A stretch of 64,000 nt of DNA from Nocardioides baekrokdamisoli (GTDB taxonomy: Bacteria; Actinomycetota; Actinomycetes; Propionibacteriales; Nocardioidaceae): the NCBI RefSeq assembly GCF_003945325.1, contig NZ_AP019307.1, forward strand, positions 2,480,001-2,544,000. Reading direction: 5' to 3'. Every line of letters begins with the position of its first letter. The stretch's first letter is position 1. The notes under the pieces were generated by a model. That model made no database searches and was not told where the DNA came from. It was given only the letters and a program-made list of their open reading frames with translations. This document shows positions 9,074-17,853 of this stretch, piece by piece. The position numbers were made by a program, and so were the translations under genes.

Positions 9074-9507
9074 GACCCCGCCGCTGTGGGGCCGTTGTAC
9101 GCGACACCCCGTACGCCGCGCAGCTGCGCGTTGGCGCCGATCAACTGAGCGCTGGCGGCCTTCCCGTCAGCAGTCGGCTTCAGACGTCCGAGCTGTCGTT
9201 TGACCAGGCCGGCGTCGGTGAGTTCGCGCTCGATGGCAAGGACGGGTTCGGTTTTCGGGACCTGCTTCGCGATCAGTGCGGCCGTTGCCCGCGGTTCCAG
9301 GGAGATCAGGTTGAGCACGACCCGCTGGATCGTCTCCTCCGGCTTGAGATGGTCGCCGCGACGGACCGACAGGACCCCGTCGGTCTCGTAGAGCCGCCGG
9401 TGGGCGGTCAGCGACGCGATCGCGACCTCGGTGAGCCGGAGCTCTCCGCCGATCAAGTACGCGTCGCGCCAGGCGGGATCGCCCAACGGAAGGAAATCAG
9501 CGTCCAT
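9070..9507 (-). CDS. Small TIGR04222-like domain protein
   Basis: 145-residue soluble protein with no signal peptide or membrane helix. The N-terminus (DAYLIGGELRLTEVAIASL) resembles the actinobacterial TIGR04222 domain, which normally sits after a membrane segment in longer proteins. Here the domain appears alone, followed by a winged-helix-like region (ERELTDAGLVKRQLG). The function is unknown. The start is ATG 9507 with GGAGG upstream inside a small inverted repeat (9512-9526). It is the last gene of a minus-strand pair with the Nudix gene. The family assignment is from memory and only moderately sure; a GPP34-like fold was also considered. Confidence 0.6.
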   Translation of the reverse strand: MDADFLPLGDPAWRDAYLIGGELRLTEVAIASLTAHRRLYETDGVLSVRRGDHLKPEETIQRVVLNLISLEPRATAALIAKQVPKTEPVLAIERELTDAGLVKRQLGRLKPTADGKAASAQLIGANAQLRGVRGVAYNGPTAAGS

Positions 9508-9533
9508 GGACGGAGGTTAGTCCTCCGACCCGC

Positions 9534-10067
9534 TCACCATGGGCGGTTGAGGGCGATGGATGCGTACGTCAGCGCACACAGCGTCTCGGCGTCGGTGAAC
9601 GCGCCCGAGGCGATCAGGTCGCGTATGTCTGACCACGGCACGCGCCGGACTTCGGTGATGCCTTCCTCATGCATCGCATGCGATGTCACCTGGGTGAGCC
9701 CGCGGGCGAGGAAGACGTACCCGGGTGCCCGGCAGATGCCGTTGAGCGAGTTGAAGAAGCCGATCTGTTGCCAGTCGGTCGCGGCGTACCCGGTCTCCTC
9801 GGCGAGTTCGCGCGCCGCTGCCACCACGGGGTCCTGGCCGTCGCTGCCGCCCGCAGGGATCTCAAGGCTCTCCCCGACCGTGTAGCGCTGGACCGTCACC
9901 AACAGGACCTCATCGGCGTCGGTCAGCGCGACGATCCAGACGGCCGGGTTGTGTACCTCCACCACGCCATAGATGCCCTCGCCGCCGTCAGGGCGTACGA
10001 CCTCGTCCTCAAGGACGCGGATCCACGGGTTCGCGTACGCGACGCGGCTGGTCAGTTGCTTCCACAT
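9534..10067 (-). CDS. Nudix hydrolase (ADP-ribose pyrophosphatase-like)
   Basis: 177-residue Nudix hydrolase that would cleave a nucleoside diphosphate linked to another moiety; the layout and IPAGG sequence resemble NudF/ADP-ribose pyrophosphatases. The metal-binding half of the Nudix box is intact (RELAEETGY), with IPAGGSDGQDP before it. The usual Glu eight residues before the Arg is replaced by Gln and the leading Gly is shifted by one, so the first half of the box is degenerate. The start is ATG 10067. It precedes the TIGR04222-like gene by 26 bases on the same strand and may be cotranscribed with it. Confidence 0.85.
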   Translation of the reverse strand: MWKQLTSRVAYANPWIRVLEDEVVRPDGGEGIYGVVEVHNPAVWIVALTDADEVLLVTVQRYTVGESLEIPAGGSDGQDPVVAAARELAEETGYAATDWQQIGFFNSLNGICRAPGYVFLARGLTQVTSHAMHEEGITEVRRVPWSDIRDLIASGAFTDAETLCALTYASIALNRPW

Positions 10068-10094
10068 GGGATGCAGTCTGACGAACGTCGGGTC

Positions 10095-10113
10095 TGCTGC
10101 GCTTTGCGCAGCA
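10095..10113. repeat. Hairpin in Nudix-ndgR gap
   Basis: Perfect 8-bp inverted repeat TGCTGCGC/GCGCAGCA with loop TTT. It is the strongest stem in a GC-rich, self-complementary stretch (10080-10165) between the Nudix start and the ndgR 3' end; the rest of that gap holds only the repeat copy at 10170-10200. It may terminate ndgR transcription. Confidence 0.5.
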
Positions 10114-10169
10114 CTCCCTCGCTCGGCACAAGCGCTCGCGCAAGCGCGGCGCGTGGCCTCTCTCCGGTC

Positions 10170-10200
10170 GTCTCGACCTGACGGATGTCGGGTTTCGGCG
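10170..10200 (-). repeat. Stop-adjacent repeat, single copy (after ndgR)
   Basis: Read on the minus strand, CGCCGAAACCCGACATCCGT and the following bases match the arm of the inverted repeat at 31792-31867 with two or three differences. It begins one base after the TAG stop of ndgR. Only one arm is present here, so it cannot form the hairpin seen at 31792. Confidence 0.75.
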
Positions 10201-10201
10201 G

Positions 10202-10954
10202 CTACTCAGCGGCTGCGCGGCGAAGGGATTCCGACAGGCGCTCGGCCGCGGCGAGGACGGCAGGCGCGTGCATCCGGCCCGGGGTACGGGTGAGTCGCTC
10301 GAGCGGGCCCGAGACGGACACAGCCGCGATGATCTTGCCGGCGGGGGAGCGTACGGGGGCGGAGACCGACGCCACGCCTGCCTCGCGCTCGCCGACCGAC
10401 TGCGCCCAGCCGCGGCGGCGGATGCCGGACAGGGCAGCGGCAGAGAAGGCGGCGTTCTGCAGCCCACGGTGCATCCGCTCCGGGTCCTCCCAGGCCAGGA
10501 GCACCTGGGCGGCGGAACCGGCACGCATGGTCAGCTGAGATCCGACCGGGATCGTGTCGCGCAGGCCCGAGGGCCGTTCGGCGGCAGCCACGCAGATGCG
10601 GACGTCGCCCTGGCGGCGCCACAGCTGCGCCGACTCGCCGGTGATGTCACGCAGGCGTGCCAGGACCGGGCCAGCGGTGGCCAGCAGTCGGTCTTCTCCG
10701 GCGGCACTGGACAACTCGGCCAGGCGAGGGCCGAGAATGAAACGTCCCTGCATGTCACGAGCGACGAGGCGGTGGTGTTCCAGTGCGACGGCGAGACGAT
10801 GCGCCGTCGGTCGAGCGAGTCCGGTGCCGGCGACGAGGCCCGCCAGCGTGAGCGGACCTGACTCCAGAGCGGTCAGTACCTGGGCGGCCTTGTCGAGGAC
10901 GCCAACGCCACTGCCGCTCTCGAGCCGAGTACTGTCCATACGACCGTTGTCCAT
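10202..10954 (-). CDS. ndgR: IclR-family regulator of leuCD, NdgR-like
   Basis: IclR-type transcription factor of 250 aa. An N-terminal winged helix ([20 protein letters not shown]) is followed by an effector domain containing [17 protein letters not shown], a stretch I recognise from Streptomyces NdgR and its orthologues (AreB/LtbR). These regulators control leuCD and other amino-acid genes and lie divergent from leuC, exactly as here. ATG 10954 and the in-frame ATG 10939 are both possible; the second gives the length usual for NdgR. The extra N-terminal residues contain a Ser/Gly-rich run. A symmetric operator candidate overlaps the first start, suggesting autoregulation. Confidence 0.9.
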   Translation of the reverse strand: MDNGRMDSTRLESGSGVGVLDKAAQVLTALESGPLTLAGLVAGTGLARPTAHRLAVALEHHRLVARDMQGRFILGPRLAELSSAAGEDRLLATAGPVLARLRDITGESAQLWRRQGDVRICVAAAERPSGLRDTIPVGSQLTMRAGSAAQVLLAWEDPERMHRGLQNAAFSAAALSGIRRRGWAQSVGEREAGVASVSAPVRSPAGKIIAAVSVSGPLERLTRTPGRMHAPAVLAAAERLSESLRRAAAE

Positions 10955-10985
10955 ATTGCAAGACTAAATGTCTCATTTGCTGGAC
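10949..10985. promoter_or_regulatory. Candidate NdgR operator between ndgR and leuC
   Basis: Symmetric arrangement GTCC-N8-AGAC-TAAAT-GTCT-N8-GGAC centred on TAAAT, in the divergent ndgR-leuC gap and overlapping the upstream ndgR start codon. The symmetry is seen directly; that NdgR binds it is inferred from position and from the known leuCD regulation by this family. Confidence 0.5.
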
Positions 10986-11064
10986 GCAAGTCGTACGCTG
11001 TTCAAGCGTCTCGATGACGCTGATTTCGAAGGCCCGCGGCGTAGCCGCATGTGAGGAGAGCGTG

Positions 11065-12477
11065 ATGGGTAAGACCCTGTCAGAGAAGGTGTGGGACGCG
11101 CACGTCGTCCGGTCCAACCCCGGTGAGCCGGACCTGCTCTACATCGACCTCCACCTCATCCACGAGGTGACCTCTCCGCAGGCATTCGACGGTCTGCGCC
11201 TGGCTGGACGTACGGTCCGCCGCCCCGACCTGACCCTCGCGACCGAGGACCACAACGTCCCGACGCTCGACTGGGACAAGCCGATCGCCGACCCGGTCTC
11301 CAAGACCCAGGTCGACACGCTGCGCAAGAACGCCGCCGAGTTCGGCGTACGCCTGCACCCGCTCGGCGACATCGAGCAGGGCATCGTGCACGTCGTCGGC
11401 CCGCAGCTGGGTCTGACCCAGCCGGGCGCCACGATCGTCTGTGGTGATTCGCACACCTCCACGCACGGCGCGTTCGGCGCGATCGCATTCGGCATCGGTA
11501 CGTCCGAGGTGGAGCACGTGCTCGCCACCCAGACGCTGATGCAGGCCAAGCCGAAGACCATGGCCGTGACCGTCAACGGCGACCTGGCTGACGGCGTCAC
11601 CGCCAAGGACCTGATCCTCTACCTGATCGCACAGACCGGCACCGGCGGAGGCCAGGGCTACATCGTCGAGTACCGCGGCGGCGCCATCGAGAAGCTCTCG
11701 ATGGAAGGTCGGATGACGATCTGCAACATGTCGATCGAGTGGGGCGCGAAGGCGGGCATGATCGCCCCGGACCAGACCACCTTCGACTACATCGACGGCA
11801 AGCCGGAGGCCCCGAAGGGTGCTGACTGGGATGCCGCCGTTGCGTACTGGAAGACCCTGACGACCGACGCGGACGCGACCTTCGACAAGGAGATCGTGAT
11901 CGACGCCGCCGACGTGACGCCGTTCGTGACCTGGGGTACGAACCCGGGCCAGGGCGTGCCGCTCGGCGCGAACGTGCCCTCGCCGGCCGACTTCACCGAC
12001 CCGGTTGACAAGATCGCGTGCGAGAAGGCCCTGGAGTACATGGGTCTGGAGGCCGGCCAGCCGATGAGGTCGGTCAAGGTCGACACCGTCTTCGTCGGTT
12101 CCTGCACCAACGGTCGCATCGAGGACCTCCGTCTGGCCGCCGAGATCATCAAGGGCCACAAGGTCGCCGAGGGCACCCGCCTGCTGGTCGTGCCGGGTTC
12201 GGTGCGCGTACGCAACCAGGCGATGGAGGAGGGCCTCGACAAGGTCTTCATCGAGGCTGGCGCCGAATGGCGAGGCGCGGGCTGCTCGATGTGCCTCGGC
12301 ATGAACCCGGACACGCTCGCCCCGCAGGAGCGCAGCGCGTCGACCTCGAACCGCAACTTCGAGGGTCGTCAGGGCAAGGGCGGTCGTACGCACCTCGTCT
12401 CGATCCCGGTCGCTGCGGCCACCGCCGTACGCGGCACGTTGTCCTCGCCCGCCGATCTGGCTCCGGCCACGGTCTGA
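11065..12477 (+). CDS. leuC: 3-isopropylmalate dehydratase large subunit
   Basis: Large subunit (470 aa) of isopropylmalate isomerase, which with LeuD converts 2-isopropylmalate to 3-isopropylmalate in leucine synthesis. It is an aconitase-family 4Fe-4S enzyme. The cluster ligands are visible: SCTNGR near 347 and CSMCLG near 407-410. The substrate region [12 protein letters not shown] is intact. The start is ATG 11065 ([10 protein letters not shown]), with GAGGAG at 11053-11058; the frame is open further upstream to 11014 but that extension is not family-like. leuD follows 30 bases later in the same operon. Control by the divergent NdgR is likely. Confidence 0.97.
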   Translation: MGKTLSEKVWDAHVVRSNPGEPDLLYIDLHLIHEVTSPQAFDGLRLAGRTVRRPDLTLATEDHNVPTLDWDKPIADPVSKTQVDTLRKNAAEFGVRLHPLGDIEQGIVHVVGPQLGLTQPGATIVCGDSHTSTHGAFGAIAFGIGTSEVEHVLATQTLMQAKPKTMAVTVNGDLADGVTAKDLILYLIAQTGTGGGQGYIVEYRGGAIEKLSMEGRMTICNMSIEWGAKAGMIAPDQTTFDYIDGKPEAPKGADWDAAVAYWKTLTTDADATFDKEIVIDAADVTPFVTWGTNPGQGVPLGANVPSPADFTDPVDKIACEKALEYMGLEAGQPMRSVKVDTVFVGSCTNGRIEDLRLAAEIIKGHKVAEGTRLLVVPGSVRVRNQAMEEGLDKVFIEAGAEWRGAGCSMCLGMNPDTLAPQERSASTSNRNFEGRQGKGGRTHLVSIPVAAATAVRGTLSSPADLAPATV

Positions 12478-12507
12478 ACAGCGCCTTTTAGAAGCAGGAG
12501 TCTGATC

Positions 12508-13095
12508 ATGGACAAGTTCACCTCGCACTCCGGCGTCGGCGTCCCGCTGCGGCGCAGCAACGTCGACACCGACCAGATCATCCCGGCGGTGTACCTCAAG
12601 CGAGTCACTCGCAGCGGCTTCGAGGACGGCTTGTTCGCCGCATGGCGCAACGACCCGGAGTTCGTCCTCAACCAGGACCAGTACAAGGCCGGTTCGGTCC
12701 TCGTGGCAGGCCCCGACTTCGGGACCGGGTCCTCGCGTGAGCACGCTGTCTGGGCGCTCCAGAACTACGGCTTCAAGGTCGTCGTCTCGGCTCGATTCGC
12801 GGACATCTTCCGCGGCAACTCCGGCAAGGCCGGCCTTCTCGCTGCGCAGATCGACGAGTCGGCCGTCGAACGGATCTGGGAGTACCTGGACGCGAATCCT
12901 GGTGGCGAGGTGTCCGTGGACCTCGAGACCCGGACCGTCAAGGCTGGCGACATCGAGACGTCGTTCGACATCGATGACTACACGCGTCACCGGTTGCTCA
13001 ACGGCCTCGACGACATCGGCATCACGCTGGGTCACGTCGCGGACATCGCCGCGTACGAGGCCGGGCGTCCGAGCTTCAAGCCGACGACTCTCTGA
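12508..13095 (+). CDS. leuD: 3-isopropylmalate dehydratase small subunit
   Basis: Small subunit (195 aa) of isopropylmalate isomerase, the swivelling domain that closes over the LeuC active site. Family features include [15 protein letters not shown] near the N-terminus and the [13 protein letters not shown] loop that binds substrate. The ATG start is preceded by GCAGGAG. It ends the leuCD operon and is followed by a strong terminator. Confidence 0.97.
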   Translation: MDKFTSHSGVGVPLRRSNVDTDQIIPAVYLKRVTRSGFEDGLFAAWRNDPEFVLNQDQYKAGSVLVAGPDFGTGSSREHAVWALQNYGFKVVVSARFADIFRGNSGKAGLLAAQIDESAVERIWEYLDANPGGEVSVDLETRTVKAGDIETSFDIDDYTRHRLLNGLDDIGITLGHVADIAAYEAGRPSFKPTTL

Positions 13096-13116
13096 GTCCT
13101 CCCGCTGGCTATCCGG

Positions 13117-13160
13117 AAGGGCCGCCACGTCGACCAGACGTGTGCGGCCCTTTTGCTTTT
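13117..13160 (+). terminator. Rho-independent terminator of leuCD
   Basis: AAGGGCCGC, a short bulged region, then GCGGCCCTT followed by a T-rich tail (TTTTGCTTTT), 22 bases after the leuD stop. One of the few terminators in the window with a clear T tract. Confidence 0.85.
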
Positions 13161-13211
13161 CCTGATTTCTCAATACCGTGGAGCGTCCTGACCTGGAGAA
13201 AGGTTTCCCCC

Positions 13212-14051
13212 GTGGCTACGAACAGCTTCCTGGACGCGCTCGCCGCGCGTTTCGATGGCAACAAGAAGAAGGCAACCGAGGCGCTCGACGTCGTGCTCGA
13301 CACGCTGTCCGGCGAACTCGCGCGTGGTGAGAAGGTCGTCCTGCGCGGCTTCGGTACCTTCCAGAAGGTCGCTGCCGTCCCCGGCGACACCGCGAAGCGC
13401 ACCCGTGCTGCAGTCCTCGAGTTCAGCCCGTCGGCTGCCCTGAAGGACGCCGTCGGCTCGCTCCCGGGCCTCTCGGCCGGCCGCAAGGCCAAGGCCACCG
13501 CACAGATCGATGCAGCCAAGGCCAAGGTGGATGCTGCCGAGGCGAGGACGAAGGCCTCAGTCGACAAGGCCAAGGCCAGGGTGGATGCGGCCGAGGCCAA
13601 GGCCAAGTCTTCGGTCGACAAGGCGAAGGCGAAGGTCGACGCTGCCATCGGCGACGCGAAGTTGGAGGCGAGGACGGCGGTGGCGACTGCTGAGGCCGCC
13701 GCCGAGAAGAGCGTCAACACGGTCAAGAAGACCGTTGCCCGTACGCCGGCGAAGAAGGCTGCTCCGGCAGCGAAGAAGGCCACCGCGACTGTGAAGAAGG
13801 CCGCAGCGCCGGCGACGAAGAAGGCCACCGCAACGGCAACCAAGGCTGCGGCTCCAGTGAAGAAGGCAGCCGCCAGGAAGGCGCCTGCAAAGAAGGCTCC
13901 GGCCAAGGCTGCTGCGACCAAGGCTGCGCCCGCCAAGAAGGCTCCTGTGAAGGCTGCCGCCAAGAAGACCGTGGCGGTCAAGAAGACCGCGCCGGCCAAG
14001 AAGGCTCCCGCAAAGACCGCGGCCAAGAAGGCTCCGGCCAAGAAGTCCTGA
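13212..14051 (+). CDS. hup: HU-family nucleoid protein with Lys/Ala-rich tail
   Basis: 279-residue DNA-binding protein. Residues 1-95 are a complete HU domain (KVVLRGFGTFQKV). The remaining about 180 residues are a low-complexity Lys/Ala/Pro tail. The first part has heptad-like DKAKAKVDAAEAK repeats; the second has repeated PAKKA/AAKKA units like histone H1 and mycobacterial HupB. Such tails bind DNA nonspecifically, compact the nucleoid and are often acetylated. GTG 13212 gives the standard N-terminus ATNSFLDAL; an upstream extension of the frame runs through the leuD terminator and is rejected. The gene stands alone between two strong terminators. Confidence 0.93.
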   Translation: MATNSFLDALAARFDGNKKKATEALDVVLDTLSGELARGEKVVLRGFGTFQKVAAVPGDTAKRTRAAVLEFSPSAALKDAVGSLPGLSAGRKAKATAQIDAAKAKVDAAEARTKASVDKAKARVDAAEAKAKSSVDKAKAKVDAAIGDAKLEARTAVATAEAAAEKSVNTVKKTVARTPAKKAAPAAKKATATVKKAAAPATKKATATATKAAAPVKKAAARKAPAKKAPAKAAATKAAPAKKAPVKAAAKKTVAVKKTAPAKKAPAKTAAKKAPAKKS

Positions 14052-14061
14052 CCGACCTACA

Positions 14062-14105
14062 GATACGAGCCGAGCCCCTGACCGGGGCTCGGCTCGTATC
14101 ATTTT
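14062..14105 (+). terminator. Terminator after HU gene
   Basis: Perfect 17-bp stem (14062-14078 with 14084-14100) around the loop TGACC, followed by ATTTTC. Very strong hairpin 10 bases after the HU stop. Confidence 0.85.
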
Positions 14106-14158
14106 CTGTGCACGCGTGCCTCCTGACGCTGAGCGACGGCCGCCACTAAGTTGGGCGG

Positions 14159-14896
14159 GTGGGAAAGTTCCGCAAGCTCAATCGACGACCCAACTGGGCA
14201 TGGTCGTTCGCCGTCGCCATCCTGCTGGTGCCGCTGCGCACGCTCACCAAGCGGGACTGGCGCAACGCCGACCGGATCCCCGCGGACGGCGGCGCGATCA
14301 TCGCGATCAACCACGTGTCGCACGTCGATCCGCTCACTGCGGCGCACCTGACCTACGAGTGGGGTCGGCAGTCGCACTACCTGGCGAAGGCCGCACTGTT
14401 CAGGGGCAGGCTCGGGACGTTCCTGCGCGCAGCGGGCCAGATCCCCGTCGACCGCTCTTCCGGCGGAGCTGACGCCCTGTCGGAGGCGATTGCGGCGGTG
14501 AACGCCGGCGAATTGGTCGTCGTCTACATCGAGGGCTCGATCACCAAGGACCCGACCGGCTGGCCGATGGTGCCCAAGACAGGGGCTGCCCGGCTGGCGC
14601 TCGCGACCGGCGCCCCGGTGATCCCGGTGGGACAGTGGGGGGCGCAGGAGATCCTGCCGGCGTACTCGAACAAGCCGAAGCTGTTCCCCCGCAAGACCGT
14701 CCACATCAACGTCGGCGAGCCGATGAACCTCGCCGGCATCGCGGACGATGCCGAGGGCGTACACCGTGCGACCGACCTGATCATGGGTGAGATCGTCGCG
14801 TTGGTGGAGGATCTGCGGGGCGAGAAGGCCCCCGCGGAGCGCTTCGACCCGATCGCGCACGGCATGCGTGCCACCGGCAACCCGAACAAGGACTGA
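14159..14896 (+). CDS. plsC: 1-acyl-sn-glycerol-3-phosphate acyltransferase
   Basis: Membrane-associated PlsC-family acyltransferase of 245 aa, which would add the second acyl chain to lysophosphatidic acid in phospholipid synthesis. The HX4D catalytic motif is present as NHVSHVDP near residues 58-65, and the glycerophosphate-binding motif as EGSITKDP. A short N-terminal hydrophobic segment ([10 protein letters not shown]) anchors it. GTG 14159 has no convincing ribosome-binding site, so translation may be leaderless. gpsA starts one base after its stop, so the two genes, which act in neighbouring steps of glycerolipid synthesis, are one operon. Confidence 0.9.
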   Translation: MGKFRKLNRRPNWAWSFAVAILLVPLRTLTKRDWRNADRIPADGGAIIAINHVSHVDPLTAAHLTYEWGRQSHYLAKAALFRGRLGTFLRAAGQIPVDRSSGGADALSEAIAAVNAGELVVVYIEGSITKDPTGWPMVPKTGAARLALATGAPVIPVGQWGAQEILPAYSNKPKLFPRKTVHINVGEPMNLAGIADDAEGVHRATDLIMGEIVALVEDLRGEKAPAERFDPIAHGMRATGNPNKD

Positions 14897-14897
14897 C

Positions 14898-15902
14898 ATG
14901 ACTCGACACATCGCCGTACTCGGTTCTGGTTCGTGGGGGACCGCGTTCTCGCTCGTCCTGGCCGATGCCGGCAACGACGTCACCATGTGGGCGCGGCGGG
15001 AAGAGCTCGCGAAGGCGATCCGGGAGACGCACGAGAACCCCGACTATCTGCCCGGGCTTCCCCTACCGGAGCGGATCACCAGCACCCACGACGTCGAAGA
15101 GGCGATCGGCGGCGCAGACGTCGTCGTCCTGGCCACCCCGTCCCAGACGCTGCGGGAGAACCTGAAGGACTGGGCGCCCTTGGTCGCGCCCGATGCTGTC
15201 TTCGTCTCGCTGATGAAGGGGGTCGAGCTCGGCACCCTCAACCGGATGAGCGAAGTCATCGCCCAGGAGACGGGTGCCGACCCCGGCCGGATCGCCGTGG
15301 TCAGCGGTCCGAACCTCGCCAAAGAGATCGCCCGCCGCGAGCCAGCGGCATCGGTGGTCGCCTGCGCGGACGATCGCGTCGCCACTGCGTTGCAGAGCCG
15401 GATGCACTCGCCGACCTTCCGCCCGTACACATCCACCGACGTCCTCGGGTGCGAGATCGGCGGTGCGTACAAGAACGTGGTGGCACTCGCCGTCGGCATG
15501 GCGGTCGGCCTGGGGTACGGCGACAACTCGACCGCATCCGTGATCACACGCGGCCTCGCCGAGACCGCACGCCTCGCGATGACCCTCGGAGCCGACCCGC
15601 TGACTCTGATGGGTCTGGCCGGCCTCGGCGACCTGGTCGCGACCTGCTCCTCACCGCTGTCCCGCAACCGGACCTTCGGCGAGCGCCTCGGCATGGGGGA
15701 GACCACTGCCGACATCATCGCGACCTCCAACCAGGTCGCCGAGGGGGCGAAGTCCTGCTCGTCGTTGCGGGCGCTCGCGGCAGCCAGTGGCGTGGACGCA
15801 CCGTTGGTCCAGTACGTCGACGATGTCGTTGCCGGCCGGATCACCCCGACCGACATGGTCGATGCGATCCTCTCCCGGTCGACGAAGGCTGAACGGGACT
15901 GA
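14898..15902 (+). CDS. gpsA: Glycerol-3-phosphate dehydrogenase [NAD(P)+]
   Basis: 334-residue enzyme reducing dihydroxyacetone phosphate to sn-glycerol-3-phosphate, the backbone for phospholipids. The Rossmann motif GSGSWG is at residues 8-13; SLMKGVE and the catalytic Lys region [13 protein letters not shown] are intact. ATG 14898 directly follows the plsC stop; the open frame extends upstream into plsC but that part is not coding. The stop codon abuts a 43-bp inverted repeat shared with the convergent PLP-enzyme gene. Confidence 0.95.
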   Translation: MTRHIAVLGSGSWGTAFSLVLADAGNDVTMWARREELAKAIRETHENPDYLPGLPLPERITSTHDVEEAIGGADVVVLATPSQTLRENLKDWAPLVAPDAVFVSLMKGVELGTLNRMSEVIAQETGADPGRIAVVSGPNLAKEIARREPAASVVACADDRVATALQSRMHSPTFRPYTSTDVLGCEIGGAYKNVVALAVGMAVGLGYGDNSTASVITRGLAETARLAMTLGADPLTLMGLAGLGDLVATCSSPLSRNRTFGERLGMGETTADIIATSNQVAEGAKSCSSLRALAAASGVDAPLVQYVDDVVAGRITPTDMVDAILSRSTKAERD

Positions 15903-16034
15903 GCGCGAAAGGTGAAGAAATCTCGGACGAAAGGTGAAGAAATCCCGTTCGCGATGACGTGCCGTGGATCGTCGCGCTGTTTGGGTGTCCGAGATTTCTT
16001 TACCTTTCGTCCGAGATTTCTTCACCTTTCGCGC
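15902..16034. repeat. 43-bp inverted repeat at gpsA / PLP-enzyme gene ends
   Basis: Left arm 15902-15944 and right arm 15992-16034 are reverse complements with one mismatch (16001). Each arm contains a tandem copy of a 22-base unit beginning GAAAGGTGAAGAAATCTCGG. The arms are clearly more AT-rich than the genes. The 47-base centre is unrelated sequence. The left arm starts at the last base of the gpsA stop; the right arm encodes the C-terminal tail and stop of the minus-strand gene. No T tract. It could act as a bidirectional terminator. Confidence 0.9.
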
Positions 16035-17073
16035 TGATGGCCTGGTCAAGGTCGGCCCAGAGGTCTTCGACGTCCTCGATCCCGACCGACAGACGCAGGA
16101 GGCCCTCAGGCACGTCGGGCGACTCACTGACCCAGCGTCGGCGCCGTTCCAGCGTGGATTCGACGCCTCCCAGCGACGTCGCGTGCGTCCACAGGCGTAC
16201 GCGCCGCTCCACCCACTCACCCGCCTCGGCGGTCGGCATCACGATCGCGAGCATCGCGCCGAAGCCCGGGTCGCGAACCTCGACACCAGCCTCACGCAGC
16301 CGCGAAGCCAGCTCGCGGGCATTGGCCGAGGCCCGCTCGACCCGCAGGGCCAGGGTGCGCAGACCACGCAGGGCAAGCCACGCCTCGAACGGCCCCGGGA
16401 TCGCGCCCAGCAGATCCCGACGGCCCTTGAGGACCTTGAACAGCTCCTCGTCGCTGACCACCACCGCGCCCATGGTCACGTCGGAGTGACCGGCGAGGAA
16501 CTTCGTCACCGAGTGCACGACGATGTCGGCCCCGAGCTCCAGCGGGCGCTGGAGCAGCGGCGTGGCGAAGGTGTTGTCGACCACGACGCGTACGCCGGCG
16601 TCATGGGCGAGCTTGATCAACGCCGGCAGATCCGCAACCTCCATGCCGGGGTTGGTCGGGGACTCGATCCACAGGAGCGCGACGTCGTCATCGTCGACGG
16701 CGGCCGCCACCTCATCAAGATCCGTGATGTCGACGAGCTTGCTCCGGAGGCGCTCACGCAACTGCAGGTCGGCGAGTTGGCCGATCGTCCCGCTGTAGGC
16801 CTGCCCGCACACGACCGTGCTGTCCGAGACCAGGTCAAGCAGCACGGCGGTCGCCGCCTGTCCGCTCGAGTACGCCAGCGCGTGCCCACCCTCGAGTGTC
16901 CCGAGCGCCTCCTCGAAGGCAGTCCAGGTGGGGTTCGTCCAGCGGCCGTACTCGAACTCGCCGCCCCCGACGTACGTCGACGCCATCGTGATCGGCGTGT
17001 TCAGAGGCGCGTCGGGAACCTTCAGCGGCCGCCCCGCGTGCACGACCTGGGTGGCAGGACTGAGTTGCTCCAT
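16000..17073 (-). CDS. Cys/Met metabolism PLP-dependent lyase
   Basis: 357-residue enzyme of the cystathionine gamma-lyase/gamma-synthase family (fold type I, PLP). The PLP-binding lysine lies in [11 protein letters not shown] near residue 191; the YSSGQAA phosphate-binding region and DNTFATP are present. It could cleave cystathionine or another gamma-substituted amino acid; sequence alone does not decide. The last residues (KGEEISDER) and the stop codon lie inside the inverted repeat at 15902-16034, so the repeat has supplied an altered C-terminus. The start is ATG 17073. It is divergent from the alpha/beta hydrolase gene, with only 45 bases between. Confidence 0.88.
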   Translation of the reverse strand: MEQLSPATQVVHAGRPLKVPDAPLNTPITMASTYVGGGEFEYGRWTNPTWTAFEEALGTLEGGHALAYSSGQAATAVLLDLVSDSTVVCGQAYSGTIGQLADLQLRERLRSKLVDITDLDEVAAAVDDDDVALLWIESPTNPGMEVADLPALIKLAHDAGVRVVVDNTFATPLLQRPLELGADIVVHSVTKFLAGHSDVTMGAVVVSDEELFKVLKGRRDLLGAIPGPFEAWLALRGLRTLALRVERASANARELASRLREAGVEVRDPGFGAMLAIVMPTAEAGEWVERRVRLWTHATSLGGVESTLERRRRWVSESPDVPEGLLRLSVGIEDVEDLWADLDQAISAKGEEISDER

Positions 17074-17118
17074 CCGACCAGTGTGCCGGACATCGCCCGC
17101 CGGTTGACTCGATAGGGT

Positions 17119-17853
17119 GTGGACGTGCTGGCGACGTTGTTGGGGGGCCGCGCGTACGCCGAGAAGTTCGGTGACGGCGAGCCGCAGGTGGTCGCGCTCC
17201 ACGGGTGGGCGCGCAACCGGTCGGACTGGGCGACCACCCTCGACGGCATGGATGCCCTGGCGGTCGACCTCCCCGGGTTCGGGGCGACACCGACCCCGCC
17301 GTCGGGATGGTCGACGAGTGAGTACGCCGGCTGGCTCGCGCAGATCCTTGGCGACCTGGACCGACCTGTCCTGGTCGGTCATTCGTTCGGTGGACGGCTC
17401 GCGATCCAGTTGGCCGCCGCCCGGCCAGATCTCGTCAGGGGCCTGGTGCTGACCGGTGTGCCGTTCTTCCGCGGGCGCACCCACTCCCGTCCGCCGCTCG
17501 GATTCCGGATGGCGCGTTCTGCCCATGCGAACGGGCTGATCACCGACGAGACCATGGAGAAGTACCGCCACAAGTACGGTTCCCCGGACTACCGGGCGAC
17601 GTCCGGCCACATGCGGGACGTACTCGTCAAAGCGGTCAACGAGGAGTACGCGGTGCAGCTGGACACGATCGCTCGCTCCGGGGTGCCGGTCCGCCTGGTG
17701 TGGGGTGAGGCCGACGAGGTCTCGCCGCTGTGGATGGCACAGCGTGCCGCGCAGATCCTGGACGCCCCGTTCGTGGTCGTGCCGAACTCCGAGCACCTGA
17801 TTGATGCCCGGATCTCGGCGTCCCTGCGCGCAGCGATCGAGAGCCTGCCGTGA
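17119..17853 (+). CDS. Alpha/beta fold hydrolase
   Basis: 244-residue alpha/beta hydrolase without a signal peptide. The nucleophile elbow is GHSFGG with Ser at about residue 89, an HGW oxyanion segment lies near the N-terminus, and the catalytic His is in SEHLID near the C-terminus; the acid is probably in WGEADEV. The substrate is unknown. GTG 17119 is the best start. Its TGA overlaps the GTG start of murF in GTGA, so the two are translationally coupled, which suggests a housekeeping rather than catabolic role, perhaps linked to envelope synthesis. Confidence 0.85.
   Translation: MDVLATLLGGRAYAEKFGDGEPQVVALHGWARNRSDWATTLDGMDALAVDLPGFGATPTPPSGWSTSEYAGWLAQILGDLDRPVLVGHSFGGRLAIQLAAARPDLVRGLVLTGVPFFRGRTHSRPPLGFRMARSAHANGLITDETMEKYRHKYGSPDYRATSGHMRDVLVKAVNEEYAVQLDTIARSGVPVRLVWGEADEVSPLWMAQRAAQILDAPFVVVPNSEHLIDARISASLRAAIESLP

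Noticed and set aside
11080..13173. 697-codon minus-strand open frame
   Set aside because: Antisense shadow of leuC and leuD; both plus-strand genes are certain.
13140..13211. N-terminal extension of HU
   Set aside because: It overlaps the leuCD terminator; the GTG at 13212 gives the conserved HU N-terminus.
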